DNA of 64,000 nt from Candidatus Melainabacteria bacterium (GCA_016716405.1 JADJWK010000001.1:2604001-2668000); one strand, 5' to 3'. Counted from the stretch's first letter, positions 1 to 8,345 are shown. Numbers and translations are program-made. Notes: generated from the letters alone by a model not told the origin.

Positions 1-858
1 ATCGAGCTCGCTCAGCGCTCCCTGGCGCTTGCGACCGCCGAAAGTCTGATGGGCTGCCTGGTCGAAATAAAGCAGATACTGACCGGGTCCCTGCAGATAA
101 TTGAAGATCTCAGCACGTTTTTCGGGCTCGCCGTTGGTGATTGGATCCGTATCCTGGGAGCCGGTGATCAGCATTCCAGGAATCTTGATCGATCCGAAAG
201 CTTCCTGAGGCGACCGGCGACCCCTGTAGGGAGGGGGGCTGAGATAGATGGCCGCTTTGATCCGCGGGTCGGAGAAATTTCTGGTTGATATCAGTGGTCC
301 CCCGAAACTCTGTCCGGCGATAGCAAGAGAAGTCCAGGCGCCGAAAGAATGCCCTGCCATACCGACCCGGTTGGGATCGGCAAGACCGGCATAAGGGCTG
401 CCTTTGGCATTGAGGGAGTCGAGTCGGTCGAGGACAAAATTAATGTCATCGACCCGGTCTTTGATGGACTGGAAGTTGATACCGCCTGAAAGGGTCTGCC
501 TGATCTGCCCCATGTCTTTCATGCCTTTCCAGAGACTCTGGTCGGAGCCCGGATGCTGGACGAAGACACAGAAAAAGCCGTCTTTTGCCCAGCTTTCTCC
601 AAGATAACGGGCAGCCTCCCTCGAGCCTCCCAGACCGTGCGAGAAAATCACCACAGGCATGGGCGCTGCGGCGCCGGGCTGGTAGTAGAGCTTGACCGGC
701 ACTGTCCTTGCCCGCTCGCTATCGGTCCATTCCTCGGTGGCGGTCTTGATTGAAGCCAATCCGCGAGCCTGGGCCAGCTCAACGAAAGTGGTGGCGTTGG
801 CGATTATCGCCGACATCGCGATAAGCCAGACGCACAAGAGATTGATGGACGCTTTCAT
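1..858 (-). CDS. Secreted alpha/beta hydrolase, dienelactone/PAF-acetylhydrolase-like (3' end outside window)
   Basis: The minus strand is open from an ATG at 858 to the window edge, giving 286 codons without a stop. The N-terminus is a signal peptide (KASINLLCVWLIAMSAIIANA). The fold signature is clear: VVIFSHGLGG near residue 110, a nucleophile elbow GHSFGA with Ser171, an acidic residue in GSQDTDP (Asp236 or 238) and a late His270 in QAAHQTFGG. The order Ser-Asp-His and the spacing fit secreted dienelactone-hydrolase, chlorophyllase or platelet-activating-factor-acetylhydrolase-like esterases; the substrate cannot be told. An AGGA stands about 8 nt before the ATG. The last few residues lie outside the window. 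Confidence 0.85.
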   Translation of the reverse strand, partial: MKASINLLCVWLIAMSAIIANATTFVELAQARGLASIKTATEEWTDSERARTVPVKLYYQPGAAAPMPVVIFSHGLGGSREAARYLGESWAKDGFFCVFVQHPGSDQSLWKGMKDMGQIRQTLSGGINFQSIKDRVDDINFVLDRLDSLNAKGSPYAGLADPNRVGMAGHSFGAWTSLAIAGQSFGGPLISTRNFSDPRIKAAIYLSPPPYRGRRSPQEAFGSIKIPGMLITGSQDTDPITNGEPEKRAEIFNYLQGPGQYLLYFDQAAHQTFGGRKRQGALSELD

Positions 859-929
859 AACATTTTTCCTGCATTTGCCGGACGATCTCTAATACGCTCG
901 GCAGGCGAGAAAGGTTCGATATCGCCGGA

Positions 930-1583
930 TTAAATCTCGAAAACCGTGGGCGCGTTTATAGGCTTGTATGCCCTGTTGCAGATGGCGACATTGAGAAATA
1001 TCGTTTTCTCGCCCTTCTCCTGACCGTAGCCTTCGTGGATATGACCGAAGACATGGAAGCGAGGCGGCCTCGAGAGCCTTCTGGTGAGAGTCTCCAGGAG
1101 CTCTTCGCAGCCTGCGTTCACCCCGCAATAATCGAGTATGCCATGAGGCGGCCCGTGGGTGACCAGAATATCGAGACCCTCCGGAATCTTTTTCCAGACC
1201 TGCCTGATCTCTGGACCACGCTCCTTCATGAATGCCCAGCGTTTGAACTCCGGTGTCCAGGGCGATCCGTAGATCAGCTTGCCGTCTATCTCCACCGCCT
1301 CGTCCTCGAGGTAGACAGCGGCGCTCAAGAGCCGGCGCGCTTCGGTGGGGGCGTCTTCGAACGCGAAGTCATGGTTGCCTGCTATCACCAGGGGATCATG
1401 TTCGAATCTGCTCGACTGTCTCTCGAGATAGCGATTGAAGCTCTCCAGCTCCCGGGCTCCGCCGGTGGCTGTGCGGTCGCCGGCGACAATCAAAAGGTCG
1501 CCTTCCGGAAGCTCCACCTCCCGGTTGTGAGTATCGCTTATCGCCACTATCCTCATGATCTTTAGATTACGTGATTCCACCAT
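930..1583 (-). CDS. Calcineurin-like metallophosphoesterase (MPPED/UPF0046-like)
   Basis: A 217-residue cytoplasmic phosphoesterase with the full dinuclear-metal motif series: SDTHN near the N-terminus, VAGD, GNHDFAF, THGPPHGILD and GHIHEGYG. The THGPP...GHIH arrangement is typical of the MPPED2/UPF0046 branch, whose natural substrates are mostly unknown. I chose the ATG at 1583 because AGAGAGGG lies 8 nt upstream; the reading frame runs further up to 1619 without a ribosome site, and an ATG directly before RIVAISDTH (1556) is the alternative. The gene stands alone, tail-to-head with the hydrolase at 1-858. Confidence 0.9.
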   Translation of the reverse strand: MVESRNLKIMRIVAISDTHNREVELPEGDLLIVAGDRTATGGARELESFNRYLERQSSRFEHDPLVIAGNHDFAFEDAPTEARRLLSAAVYLEDEAVEIDGKLIYGSPWTPEFKRWAFMKERGPEIRQVWKKIPEGLDILVTHGPPHGILDYCGVNAGCEELLETLTRRLSRPPRFHVFGHIHEGYGQEKGEKTIFLNVAICNRAYKPINAPTVFEI

Positions 1584-1650
1584 TTCGTGCGACCCTCTCT
1601 TGACGTAAATTAGAATCACGTTCGCTCACAGACCGTCCAGGGACATTACC

Positions 1651-2673
1651 TTGCCCGTCGAATCGTTTTTGCCACAGGACAATGAACGCAGTGTCGAGCT
1701 GCTGGCCGCCAACAACATCCTTGGCGAGGTGGATGGCGAGCGCGCGTCCGGCTTGATCACCCGCAGAGTGAGAGCCGGCGAGACCATGAGATCCATCGGC
1801 CGGGAGCTTTACAGGCAAAGGCAGGGACGCCTGCCCAGCGACATCGAGCTCAAGGAGTTCGAGCTCGATACCGGCCGCCGCAGCGGGCTGCATACGAAAT
1901 ACGAGCGCGATCATCTCCACCCCGATCAAAAGCTCGTGATCAAGCTGCCGGCTCTCACTCGCCTGGAGCGGCCGGTCGCTTCCAGGCCGGCCGGAGAAAC
2001 AGCGACCCGGACCGCTTCTCGGAATCCGGCTCAGACAGCCGCTCGCCAGAAAACGAGACCGGCATGCTCGGGCTCTTATGATGAGATGAACATGATCGCC
2101 TCCTGGGTCACCCACAACGAAGCCGGTCCGAAGTCCTACCAGGCTTATAATCCCGACGACATGGGCAACGGCATCTCGGTTGGTCTCATGCAGTGGAATC
2201 AGAAGCGAGGCAAACTGCCCGATCTCCTCCAGGCATGGCACCATCGCGATTCAGATAAGTTCGACAGATATTTCGGCAGCTATTCGGACGATCTTCTCAG
2301 AACACCTTTCGTCAAAGGCGCCGATTTCAACGGCAACGCCGCTCTCAAGGCAGGCATGCAAAAGGCACTTGCCGACCGGGAATTCCAGGCAGTACAGCTT
2401 TCGCTTCGCAACGAGCATATCGAGGAGTCCTGCGAAGTCGCCCGCGACTTTCGCTTTACTTCATTGAGAGGCAGGGCGATTGTCGCCGACCTGATCAATC
2501 AGCTCGGCAGGACCGGGACTCGCCAGCTCCTATCCAGGGTCGCTCCGGCCGACAACGAGTCTCAGCGCATCGAGAATCTCAAGGTTGTCAGTGACGATCG
2601 CATCAACGCCGCCGACCGGGTCGCCGCCATCGAAGAGCGGGTCCGGGTAGTCTGGCGGCAGGGCGGGCAGTAA
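1651..2673 (+). CDS. LysM-like plus lysozyme-like domain protein
   Basis: Starts at TTG with AGGGA about 8 nt upstream. Residues about 36-98 look like a LysM-type module (RAGETMRSIGRELYRQRQG ... HPDQKLVIKLP). A Pro/Thr/Arg-rich linker to about 138 follows. The rest resembles the lysozyme-like superfamily: WVTHNEAG with Glu157 as candidate catalytic acid, then GISVGLMQWNQKRGKLPDLL. This suggests a peptidoglycan- or chitosan-active enzyme. No signal peptide is evident, so export is unclear, and many related proteins in this kind of genome use lysozyme-like folds as phage-tail or structural parts. Function is inferred only from these motifs. Confidence 0.7.
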   Translation: MPVESFLPQDNERSVELLAANNILGEVDGERASGLITRRVRAGETMRSIGRELYRQRQGRLPSDIELKEFELDTGRRSGLHTKYERDHLHPDQKLVIKLPALTRLERPVASRPAGETATRTASRNPAQTAARQKTRPACSGSYDEMNMIASWVTHNEAGPKSYQAYNPDDMGNGISVGLMQWNQKRGKLPDLLQAWHHRDSDKFDRYFGSYSDDLLRTPFVKGADFNGNAALKAGMQKALADREFQAVQLSLRNEHIEESCEVARDFRFTSLRGRAIVADLINQLGRTGTRQLLSRVAPADNESQRIENLKVVSDDRINAADRVAAIEERVRVVWRQGGQ

Positions 2674-2712
2674 GCTCCATTTGTTGCCATTTATTTGAGT
2701 AAGGACCAAACT

Positions 2713-3858
2713 ATGTCGCGTCGAGCCATTATCGTCGGAGCCGGTATCGGGGGGCTGGCAGCTGGCATTGCCTTGCGCGCCGTCGGTGTCGATGTGGAGA
2801 TTTTCGAGCAGTCCGAGGAGCTTCGCGAGGTCGGCGCCGGCATCACGCTTTATGGCAACGCTCTCAAGGCGCTTGCCCGGATCGGTCTTGACCGGGTGGT
2901 GGTCGAGCACGGCGCCTTTGCCCGCTCCGGACGTTACACCACCAGCAGTGGCAGAGTGCTGACCCGCTTCGACGAGCAGCACAGCCGAGAGCTCGAGATG
3001 CTCGGCATTCACCGCGGCGATCTTCTCGACTGCCTGGCGACGAGATTCGGCAAAGACGCGATCAAGCTCGGGCGCAAGCTTGTCGAGTACAAACAGGACG
3101 AGTCGGAGGTGGTGGCAGTATTCGAAGATGGCAGCATCGCCCGGGGCAATCTTCTCATCGGCGCCGACGGACTTTACTCGGCGGTTGCGCGCCAGATGCA
3201 CGGGGACGCGGCTCCCCGCTATTCCGGCAGCTTCGCCTGGCGGGGAGTGAGCGAGCTTGCTCACATGGAGATGCCATTCGGCTCGGGATTGATCAGTTTC
3301 GGTCGGGGCTTGCAGTTCGGGGCGGTGCATATCGGCGGAGGCAGAATCTACTGGTTCGGTGCCGTCCAGGATCCCGAAGGTCATGGAGGTCGAACCGGGA
3401 TCAAGGATGTTCTGTCGATTTTCGGCGACTGGCACGAGCCGATTGCGGCGCTGATCGAATCGACTCCGGAGGCGGAGCTTCTCACTCATGATCTGTACGA
3501 TCGCGATCCTCGACCCTTTTGGGCTTCCGGTCGCGTCGCTCTGCTCGGGGACGCCGCTCATCCCATGGTACCATATATGGGGCAGGGCGGCTGTCAGGCT
3601 CTCGAGGATGCGGTGTTCCTGGCCTTCGCTCTCAAGTTCGAGGCGAGACCCGATGTTGCTCTGGGCTTGTATGAATTTGAGCGCCGGACACGCGCAGATT
3701 CATTTGTTGCCAGGTCGAGGAGTGCTCAAACCTGGACAATGACCAGCACCTCGCCTGCTTGCCTCCTTCGTGATCTCGGGCTCTTTCTGATGCCGAGAAG
3801 CGTGCTGCTCAAGCAATTTCACACCCTCTCTAGCTATCATCTGCCTGACCTGACCTGA
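2713..3858 (+). CDS. FAD-dependent monooxygenase (zeaxanthin epoxidase / salicylate hydroxylase-like)
   Basis: A 381-residue group A flavoprotein monooxygenase. It has the Rossmann motif IIVGAGIGGLAAG at the N-terminus, the second nucleotide motif LLIGADGLYSAVAR near the middle and the FAD ribityl motif LLGDAAHPMVPYMGQGG. I chose the ATG at 2713, with AAGGA 7 nt upstream, over the TTG at 2695. Substrates of this family are aromatic acids, carotenoids and tetracycline-like compounds; nothing here picks one. The last codons run into a pentamer satellite that supplies the stop codon (see repeat 3846-3990). Confidence 0.87.
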   Translation: MSRRAIIVGAGIGGLAAGIALRAVGVDVEIFEQSEELREVGAGITLYGNALKALARIGLDRVVVEHGAFARSGRYTTSSGRVLTRFDEQHSRELEMLGIHRGDLLDCLATRFGKDAIKLGRKLVEYKQDESEVVAVFEDGSIARGNLLIGADGLYSAVARQMHGDAAPRYSGSFAWRGVSELAHMEMPFGSGLISFGRGLQFGAVHIGGGRIYWFGAVQDPEGHGGRTGIKDVLSIFGDWHEPIAALIESTPEAELLTHDLYDRDPRPFWASGRVALLGDAAHPMVPYMGQGGCQALEDAVFLAFALKFEARPDVALGLYEFERRTRADSFVARSRSAQTWTMTSTSPACLLRDLGLFLMPRSVLLKQFHTLSSYHLPDLT

Positions 3859-3990
3859 CCTGACCTGACCTGACCTGACCTGACCTGACCTGAGCTGACC
3901 TGACCTGACCTGAGCTGAGCTGACCTGACCTGAGCTGAGCTGAGCTGAGCTGAGCTGAGCTGGGCTGAGCTGACCTGAGCTGACCTGAGC
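3846..3990 (+). repeat. Pentanucleotide tandem repeat, 29 units of TGACC/TGAGC
   Basis: Twenty-nine consecutive 5-bp units without a break: 16 TGACC, 12 TGAGC and one TGGGC. Homogeneous TGACC units lie at the left and TGAGC units toward the right, as expected from replication slippage plus point change. Every unit contains TGA, so the plus strand is closed in all frames within 15 nt. The minus strand is open in all frames, which creates spurious Val-Arg-Ser-Gly-Gln ORFs. The monooxygenase stop at 3856-3858 is inside the third unit. Confidence 0.97.
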
Positions 3991-4014
3991 TGAAAACACA
4001 TCGTCAATTTTTCA

Positions 4015-4042
4015 TTGACATCGATGAACGATCGACGATAAT
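4015..4042 (+). promoter_or_regulatory. Predicted sigma70 promoter of rtcB
   Basis: TTGACA at 4015-4020, a 16-nt spacer and GATAAT at 4037-4042. It places the start of transcription near 4049, which leaves a leader of about 175 nt before the rtcB ATG. Confidence 0.6.
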
Positions 4043-4100
4043 GGATTTTATGAACATCGACTTCCACCTATCTGTCAAAGGCGGCCAACCGCGGTTCGGA

Positions 4101-4219
4101 TCTCTCGATTCGAGAGAGAGGCTCGTTTTGACATGATCGCTGTGTGTAGATAGTTCTCACAATCAGAGTCGAAGACGAGCCCCCTTGACAGAGGGCTCGT
4201 TTTGTACGAAATGGAGGTG
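4101..4219 (+). promoter_or_regulatory. Structured rtcB leader with mutually exclusive hairpins (attenuator-like)
   Basis: Three elements are visible. A small hairpin TCTCTCG-ATT-CGAGAGA lies at 4101-4117. A strong stem pairs 4172-4185 with 4190-4203 (loop TGAC, one C-A mismatch, one G-T pair), includes ACGAGCCC/GGGCTCGT and ends in a T run. An upstream segment GGCTCGTTTT at 4120-4129 repeats the 3' arm and can pair over 10 positions with the same 5' arm (4172-4181). The ribosome site GGAGGTG (4213-4219) follows immediately. The arrangement permits a switch between two folds and could act on transcription or on translation; the signal is unknown. Confidence 0.5.
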
Positions 4220-4225
4220 TTCATC

Positions 4226-5464
4226 ATGAATGAGAATTCAGAAGAGCGAACATACGACGTTTTCAAGCCGGATGACGGCGTGCCTGTGAAGATGTGGACC
4301 AGGGGCGTTTCCCTCGAGGATGCTGCTCGCGGTCAACTTGTCAATCTTTCGCGCATGCCTTTCATCTTCAAGTGGGTGGCAGCCATGCCCGACTGTCACT
4401 GGGGCATGGGCGCCACCGTAGGCAGCGTCATTCCGACGAAGAAGGCGATCATCCCTGCGGCCGTCGGTGTCGATATCGGCTGCGGCATGGTGGCAGCGCG
4501 GACCAGCTTGAGGGCTTCCGACCTGCCGGATGATCTGGCGCCCCTGCGCTCTGCCATCGAGGCGGCGGTGCCGCACGGCCGCACCAATAACGGTGGTCCC
4601 GGCGACCGCGGCGCCTGGGGCGAGGCCCCGAGAGCCGTGCAGGATGCCTGGGCGGGCCTCGCCGATGAACACGCCAGGATCGTAGACAAGCACCAGAAGC
4701 TTGCCCGTGCCAACACCCTCAATCATCTCGGCACCCTGGGCACCGGCAACCACTTCATAGAGGTCTGTCTCGATGAGGACGAAGCTGTGTGGATCATGCT
4801 CCATTCGGGCTCTCGCGGCATCGGCAATCAGATCGGCAGCTACTTCATCGAAAAAGCCAGGCAGGACATGGAGAAGTGGCTGATCAATCTGCCTGACAGG
4901 GACCTCGCCTATCTGCCCGAGGGCACCGAGAATTTCAAGGACTACTGGGAAGCTCTCATGTGGGCGCAAAAATTCGCGCGCACCAATCGAGATATCATGC
5001 TCGATGCCGTGGTCGATGCTCTGGGCAAGTGCGATCTGCCCGCCTTCGAGATCACCTCGGAGGTGGTCAACTGCCACCACAACTATGCTGCCCGCGAGAG
5101 CCATTATGGCGAGAATGTCTATGTAACGCGCAAGGGCGCCGTGCGTGCCAGGGAAGGTGACCTGGGGATCATTCCGGGCTCCATGGGGACGCGCTCTTAT
5201 ATCGTGCGCGGCAGAGGCAACCCGGAGAGCTTCCATAGCTGCTCTCACGGTGCCGGTCGCGCCATGTCTCGCGGCGAGGCTAAGCGACGCTTTACCTTGG
5301 AGGACCACGCCCGGGCCACCGAGGGCATCGAGTGCCGAAAGGACGCCGATGTCATCGACGAGACTCCGATGGCTTACAAATCCATCGATCTCGTCATGGA
5401 GGCCCAGAAGGACCTGGTGGAGATACTCCATACCCTGAAACAGGTAGTCTGCGTCAAAGGCTGA
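4226..5464 (+). CDS. rtcB: RNA-splicing ligase RtcB
   Basis: A 412-residue 3'-phosphate RNA ligase that joins 2',3'-cyclic-phosphate and 5'-OH ends using GTP and Mn2+. Hallmarks are DCHWGMGATVGSVIP, VGVDIGCGM with metal ligand Cys86, LGTGNHFIE, HSGSRGIGNQI, NCHHNYA and the guanylated His341 in SCSHGAGRAMSR. The ATG at 4226 has GGAGGTG 6 nt upstream; an in-frame TTG at 4202 would place the start inside the leader hairpin. No archease, RtcA or RtcR gene is adjacent, so it looks like a stand-alone repair/ligation gene under its own promoter and leader. Confidence 0.97.
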   Translation: MNENSEERTYDVFKPDDGVPVKMWTRGVSLEDAARGQLVNLSRMPFIFKWVAAMPDCHWGMGATVGSVIPTKKAIIPAAVGVDIGCGMVAARTSLRASDLPDDLAPLRSAIEAAVPHGRTNNGGPGDRGAWGEAPRAVQDAWAGLADEHARIVDKHQKLARANTLNHLGTLGTGNHFIEVCLDEDEAVWIMLHSGSRGIGNQIGSYFIEKARQDMEKWLINLPDRDLAYLPEGTENFKDYWEALMWAQKFARTNRDIMLDAVVDALGKCDLPAFEITSEVVNCHHNYAARESHYGENVYVTRKGAVRAREGDLGIIPGSMGTRSYIVRGRGNPESFHSCSHGAGRAMSRGEAKRRFTLEDHARATEGIECRKDADVIDETPMAYKSIDLVMEAQKDLVEILHTLKQVVCVKG

Positions 5465-5524
5465 CAATGACGCAAAGGCTGACGATGATGCAAAAGCAAC
5501 GAGCATGCAGTAGAATGCTTGGCT

Positions 5525-5959
5525 ATGAAATTAGCCAGAATGATTGTGGCCATCGCAGCCCTTATATCCATGACTACCGGTCCTGCCCGCTGTGAAGAAT
5601 TGCCGGAGGTCGAGCTCAAGAAGCTCGACACCCCCGGCTACTTCAAAGAGGTGAAGACTGTGAAAGAGCTTCCCGAAGCCGTTCGCAAGCTCTATCCCGA
5701 GATGGCCGATCCTGGTAAGCCGTTCAATTCAGGGTGCGTCCGCACCGACGGTCTGCCGAGCATGGCTATGACTTTTGCCCTGCATTCCAGAGACCGGCTC
5801 TGGATCTGCACCGAGCAGGGCGGCATCGCCCTGGTACCGCAAATAGTGCTCTACGACATCTCTCGAAGAACGCCGGCACTAATCTGGAAGATCACCCGAC
5901 CGATGCGTATAGGCAACAAGGAAGCTCTGAAGAGAGCTATCACCGGCAAGAATCCGTAG
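5525..5959 (+). CDS. Small secreted protein of unknown function
   Basis: A 144-residue protein with a signal peptide (KLARMIVAIAALISMTTG, probable cleavage after ARC or nearby) and a mature part with two conserved-looking cysteines (SGCVRT, LWICTEQGG). I do not recognise the family. The ATG at 5525 is preferred over the TTG at 5519; no ribosome site is obvious. A TAGAAT box at 5511 lies so close that a leaderless or very short leader message is possible. It ends convergent to the hydrolase at 6435-7820, and the intervening space is filled with palindromic repeats. Confidence 0.65.
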   Translation: MKLARMIVAIAALISMTTGPARCEELPEVELKKLDTPGYFKEVKTVKELPEAVRKLYPEMADPGKPFNSGCVRTDGLPSMAMTFALHSRDRLWICTEQGGIALVPQIVLYDISRRTPALIWKITRPMRIGNKEALKRAITGKNP

Positions 5960-6000
5960 TTTGCCGGCTCGATGCCCTGAACGAGCCTGGCTCGCTACTG

Positions 6001-6204
6001 TGTCCGGCAAATTCCAGTCGGTCGAGTTCGAATATGACTGTGGCGTCAAAAATTTTCGAAAAAAGTTGACCTCACAGTCATATTTTTCATCTGTAGCGCC
6101 GGCTGGAGGAGTCTCGTCCAAATCCGGAGTTTTTTGTATGAGGAATCCAGGATTTTGAGGCAGGAGTTTTACTGCGCAGGATCCCCGGCACTCAGGATCT
6201 TGAG
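6001..6204 (+). repeat. Direct repeat copy 1 carrying a nested palindrome
   Basis: This 204-bp unit recurs at 6216-6455. Its core (6031-6084) is a palindrome: AATATGACTGTG and CACAGTCATATT flank GTCAA/TTGAC arms around a TTTTCGAAAA centre. A third copy of the core lies 36 kb away at 42100-42151. In both places it sits between or beside gene 3' ends, like a REP-type element or a bidirectional terminator. Confidence 0.85.
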
Positions 6205-6215
6205 TTTTAGCACAC

Positions 6216-6455
6216 TGTCCGGCAAATTCCAGTCGGTCGAGTTCGAATATGACTGTGGCGTCAAAAATTTTCGAAAAAAGTTGACCTCACAGTCAGGCGT
6301 CAAAAATTTTCGAAAAAAGTTGACCTCACAGTCATATTTTTCATCTGTAGCGCCGGCTGGAAGAGTCTTGTCCAAATCCGGAGTTTTTGTTTGAGGAATC
6401 AGGATTTTGAGGCAGGAGTTTTACTGCGCAGGAGCTAGGGACGCAGGATCTTGAG
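6216..6455 (+). repeat. Direct repeat copy 2 with internal 39-bp duplication
   Basis: Second copy of the 6001-6204 unit. A 39-bp segment starting GGCGTCAAAAATTTTCGAAA is present twice in tandem (6257-6295 and 6296-6334), so this copy holds two half-palindromes before the closing arm. Its right end covers the last codons and the stop of the hydrolase on the minus strand (6435), so the duplicated unit includes a gene end. Confidence 0.85.
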
Positions 6456-7820
6456 TGCCGGGAAGAGAGCGTAGAAGGATCCTTTGCTCCGGGGGTAATG
6501 TGGCTGTGTATGGGCGCGGGCTGTCCTGACCGGCTCGTGTCTTTGGGCTCTGGCCAGGCGGGCTTGTTCGGTGTGGTTATCAAGCCAGCTCGTCAGGGTG
6601 TCGAGGACTTCGGGTTTGATTGACGGGGTTTCGACGATAAGGTGTCCCTGGTCCTCGACCATGACGAATTTCTTGTCCTTCGAAGGAATCGATTCGTAGA
6701 GCTCTCTGGTCATGTCCGGGCGGCAGAGGCGGTCAAGCTTGCCGTGGATGAACAGAACCGGCACGTCCGCCGAAATCTTGGCGGCCTCGATTCGACCCTT
6801 GCGATTGATAAAGAAGGACCGCATCAGCTGCGCCAGCGATTGCTCGTTGCGGCTGTCTGGCTCGTTGACCTGCTGAATTGCGAGAAGGCGATCATGGGAA
6901 AGGCGGCGGACAAGGTACGGAGTCAAGTCGAGCTCTTTCCATGGACGTTTGAGGAAATCCCACAGGGTGCCCAGCATCTCAGGATAGAGGAAAAACGAAG
7001 CATTGGCATAAGTACTCGTCATGATGGTGCCGTCGATCATGCCCGGATTCTCGTTGGTGGCTACAGCTGCCATGCTGGTTCCCAGGCTCTCGCCTATACA
7101 GAAGACCGGGACTTCGGGGTAGCTTGCATTGATGTGCTGTAGGAGCGTCGAAACGTCCTGGCGGCTTTTTCGGTAATCGAAATTTCGGTCTTTCTTCGTG
7201 CCGAAACCTTCCCGCCATTTGCCGTAGCCTCTGAGATCCAGGGAGACCACCGCATATCCTTTGCGTGTGAGCTTGTGACCGAGATGCTTGAAAGACCTGC
7301 CGCTCAGGCAGCCACCATGAAGAGCGAGAATGACCGCTCGGGGATGGTCGTCGGTGGGCAGCCAGGCGTAGACGGGCAGGTCCAGATCTCCGAGACCGAA
7401 TTCCCGGGCGTTCCGCTCAAGGGTGCCAGTGGACAGGTCAGGAGTGGGGTCCGCCGGCGCTGGGTCTGGACTAGTCTGGATGGTGGCGGTGAGGTCCGGG
7501 CTGTCGGGGCTCGGGCTGTCGGGGCTCGGGCTGTCGGGGCTCGGGCTGTCGAGGCTCGGGCTGTCGGGGCTCGGGCTGTCGAGGCTCGGTCTGTCGGGGC
7601 TCGGGCTGTCGAGGCTCGGGCTGTCGGGGCTCGGGCTGTCGAGGCTCGGGCTGTCGGGGCTCGGGCTGTCGAGACTCGGGCTGTCGGGGCTCGGGCTGCT
7701 GTAATCCTGGTTTGAGCTGTCGGCAGCCAGAACAGGTGTCAGGGTGGAGGCGCTGATGAGCAGAGCCGCTGCCAGCGACAACTCCTTCTTGCCAATTCCA
7801 GTGGACCTGAGCCAAACCAT
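6435..7820 (-). CDS. Secreted serine hydrolase (S33/monoglyceride-lipase-like) with Pro-Ser-Asp repeat linker
   Basis: A 461-residue protein. Residues about 12-33 form a signal peptide ending LAADSS. Thirteen pentapeptides (SPSPD/SPSLD) span about residues 42-106, then a Pro/Asp/Thr linker, then an alpha/beta hydrolase. Catalytic features are LALHGGCLSGRSF, the elbow CIGESLGTSM with Ser245, HGKLDRLCRP for the Asp and DQGHL for the His. It resembles serine aminopeptidase S33 or monoacylglycerol lipase-like enzymes; the substrate is unknown. The disordered acidic repeat probably spaces the enzyme from the membrane or wall and is encoded by a minisatellite likely to vary in length. The C-terminal tail is rich in Arg/His and lies partly in a repeat. 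Confidence 0.85.
   Translation of the reverse strand: MVWLRSTGIGKKELSLAAALLISASTLTPVLAADSSNQDYSSPSPDSPSLDSPSPDSPSLDSPSPDSPSLDSPSPDRPSLDSPSPDSPSLDSPSPDSPSPDSPSPDSPDLTATIQTSPDPAPADPTPDLSTGTLERNAREFGLGDLDLPVYAWLPTDDHPRAVILALHGGCLSGRSFKHLGHKLTRKGYAVVSLDLRGYGKWREGFGTKKDRNFDYRKSRQDVSTLLQHINASYPEVPVFCIGESLGTSMAAVATNENPGMIDGTIMTSTYANASFFLYPEMLGTLWDFLKRPWKELDLTPYLVRRLSHDRLLAIQQVNEPDSRNEQSLAQLMRSFFINRKGRIEAAKISADVPVLFIHGKLDRLCRPDMTRELYESIPSKDKKFVMVEDQGHLIVETPSIKPEVLDTLTSWLDNHTEQARLARAQRHEPVRTARAHTQPHYPRSKGSFYALFPALKILRP
7503..7697 (-). repeat. 15-bp coding minisatellite, 13 units
   Basis: Thirteen 15-bp units encode SPSPD, SPSLD and one RPSLD in frame. Alternating units differ at one position (Pro or Leu), which suggests a 30-bp higher-order unit. 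Copy-number change would leave the hydrolase in frame. Confidence 0.95.
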
Positions 7821-8345
7821 TTGATTGACCTCGATCGCCGATATGCTTTCCAGACACCGATTTACTAAGAGTCACCCAGCCTAAGGTAGCAAGTATCGTT
7901 GTCCTTAGCCATTTACATTGACTTAAGCGGGTCAAGTTAAACAGCCGATATTTATCTGTACTTGACTATCTGCAGGTACAAAAGCCCCGGAAGCCGACAG
8001 GGACTGTATATTGGGACACTATAGCGTGAGGCTTACCTAATCTTTAGACGAGGCACAGGACAATGTCAAGCAATTTTAATCGAACTGTCGCTTGACATTT
8101 ATCAGGAGTGCCTGCCCGCTGCACAGTGACTCTGTGAATTTCTGTAGTCACCACTTGTAGTGGTTGTCTATCGAAAGCAAGTACTAAAGGGGTTTTCGAG
8201 CTTTGAAATCTGGCGGCGGGCACCACCAGCGGTGAATGCCAGCATTACAGAAGCACGAGGGATCTGTTGCTCGGACCTCGCGAATTAGCCGGCGCTACTT
8301 TTTCTCTTCATTCCCCGGTAGTAAAATATCCGACGCTTCTGCCAG
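7821..8345. other. 525-bp intergenic region with three inverted repeats
   Basis: No credible ORF. Three perfect inverted repeats cluster here: AATGTCAAGC/GCTTGACATT with 18-nt spacing (8062-8099), CACAG-TGACT-CTGTG (8122-8136) and ACCACT-TGT-AGTGGT (8150-8164). The first carries a TTGACA hexamer on each strand. It may contain divergent promoters for the hydrolase and the gene at 8346, or a structured RNA; no matching -10 box is convincing. Confidence 0.4.

Noticed and set aside
3700..4067. Two minus-strand ORFs of Val-Arg-Ser-Gly-Gln and Ser-Ala-Gln repeats
   Set aside because: The pentamer repeat is open in all minus frames; no start signals or domain.
4238..5506. 422-residue minus-strand ORF antisense to rtcB
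   Set aside because: It mirrors rtcB codons, has no family motif, and rtcB is certain.
7423..7715. Gly-Leu-Ser and Val-Gly-Ala-Arg repeat ORFs on the plus strand
   Set aside because: Shadows of the hydrolase minisatellite on the other strand.
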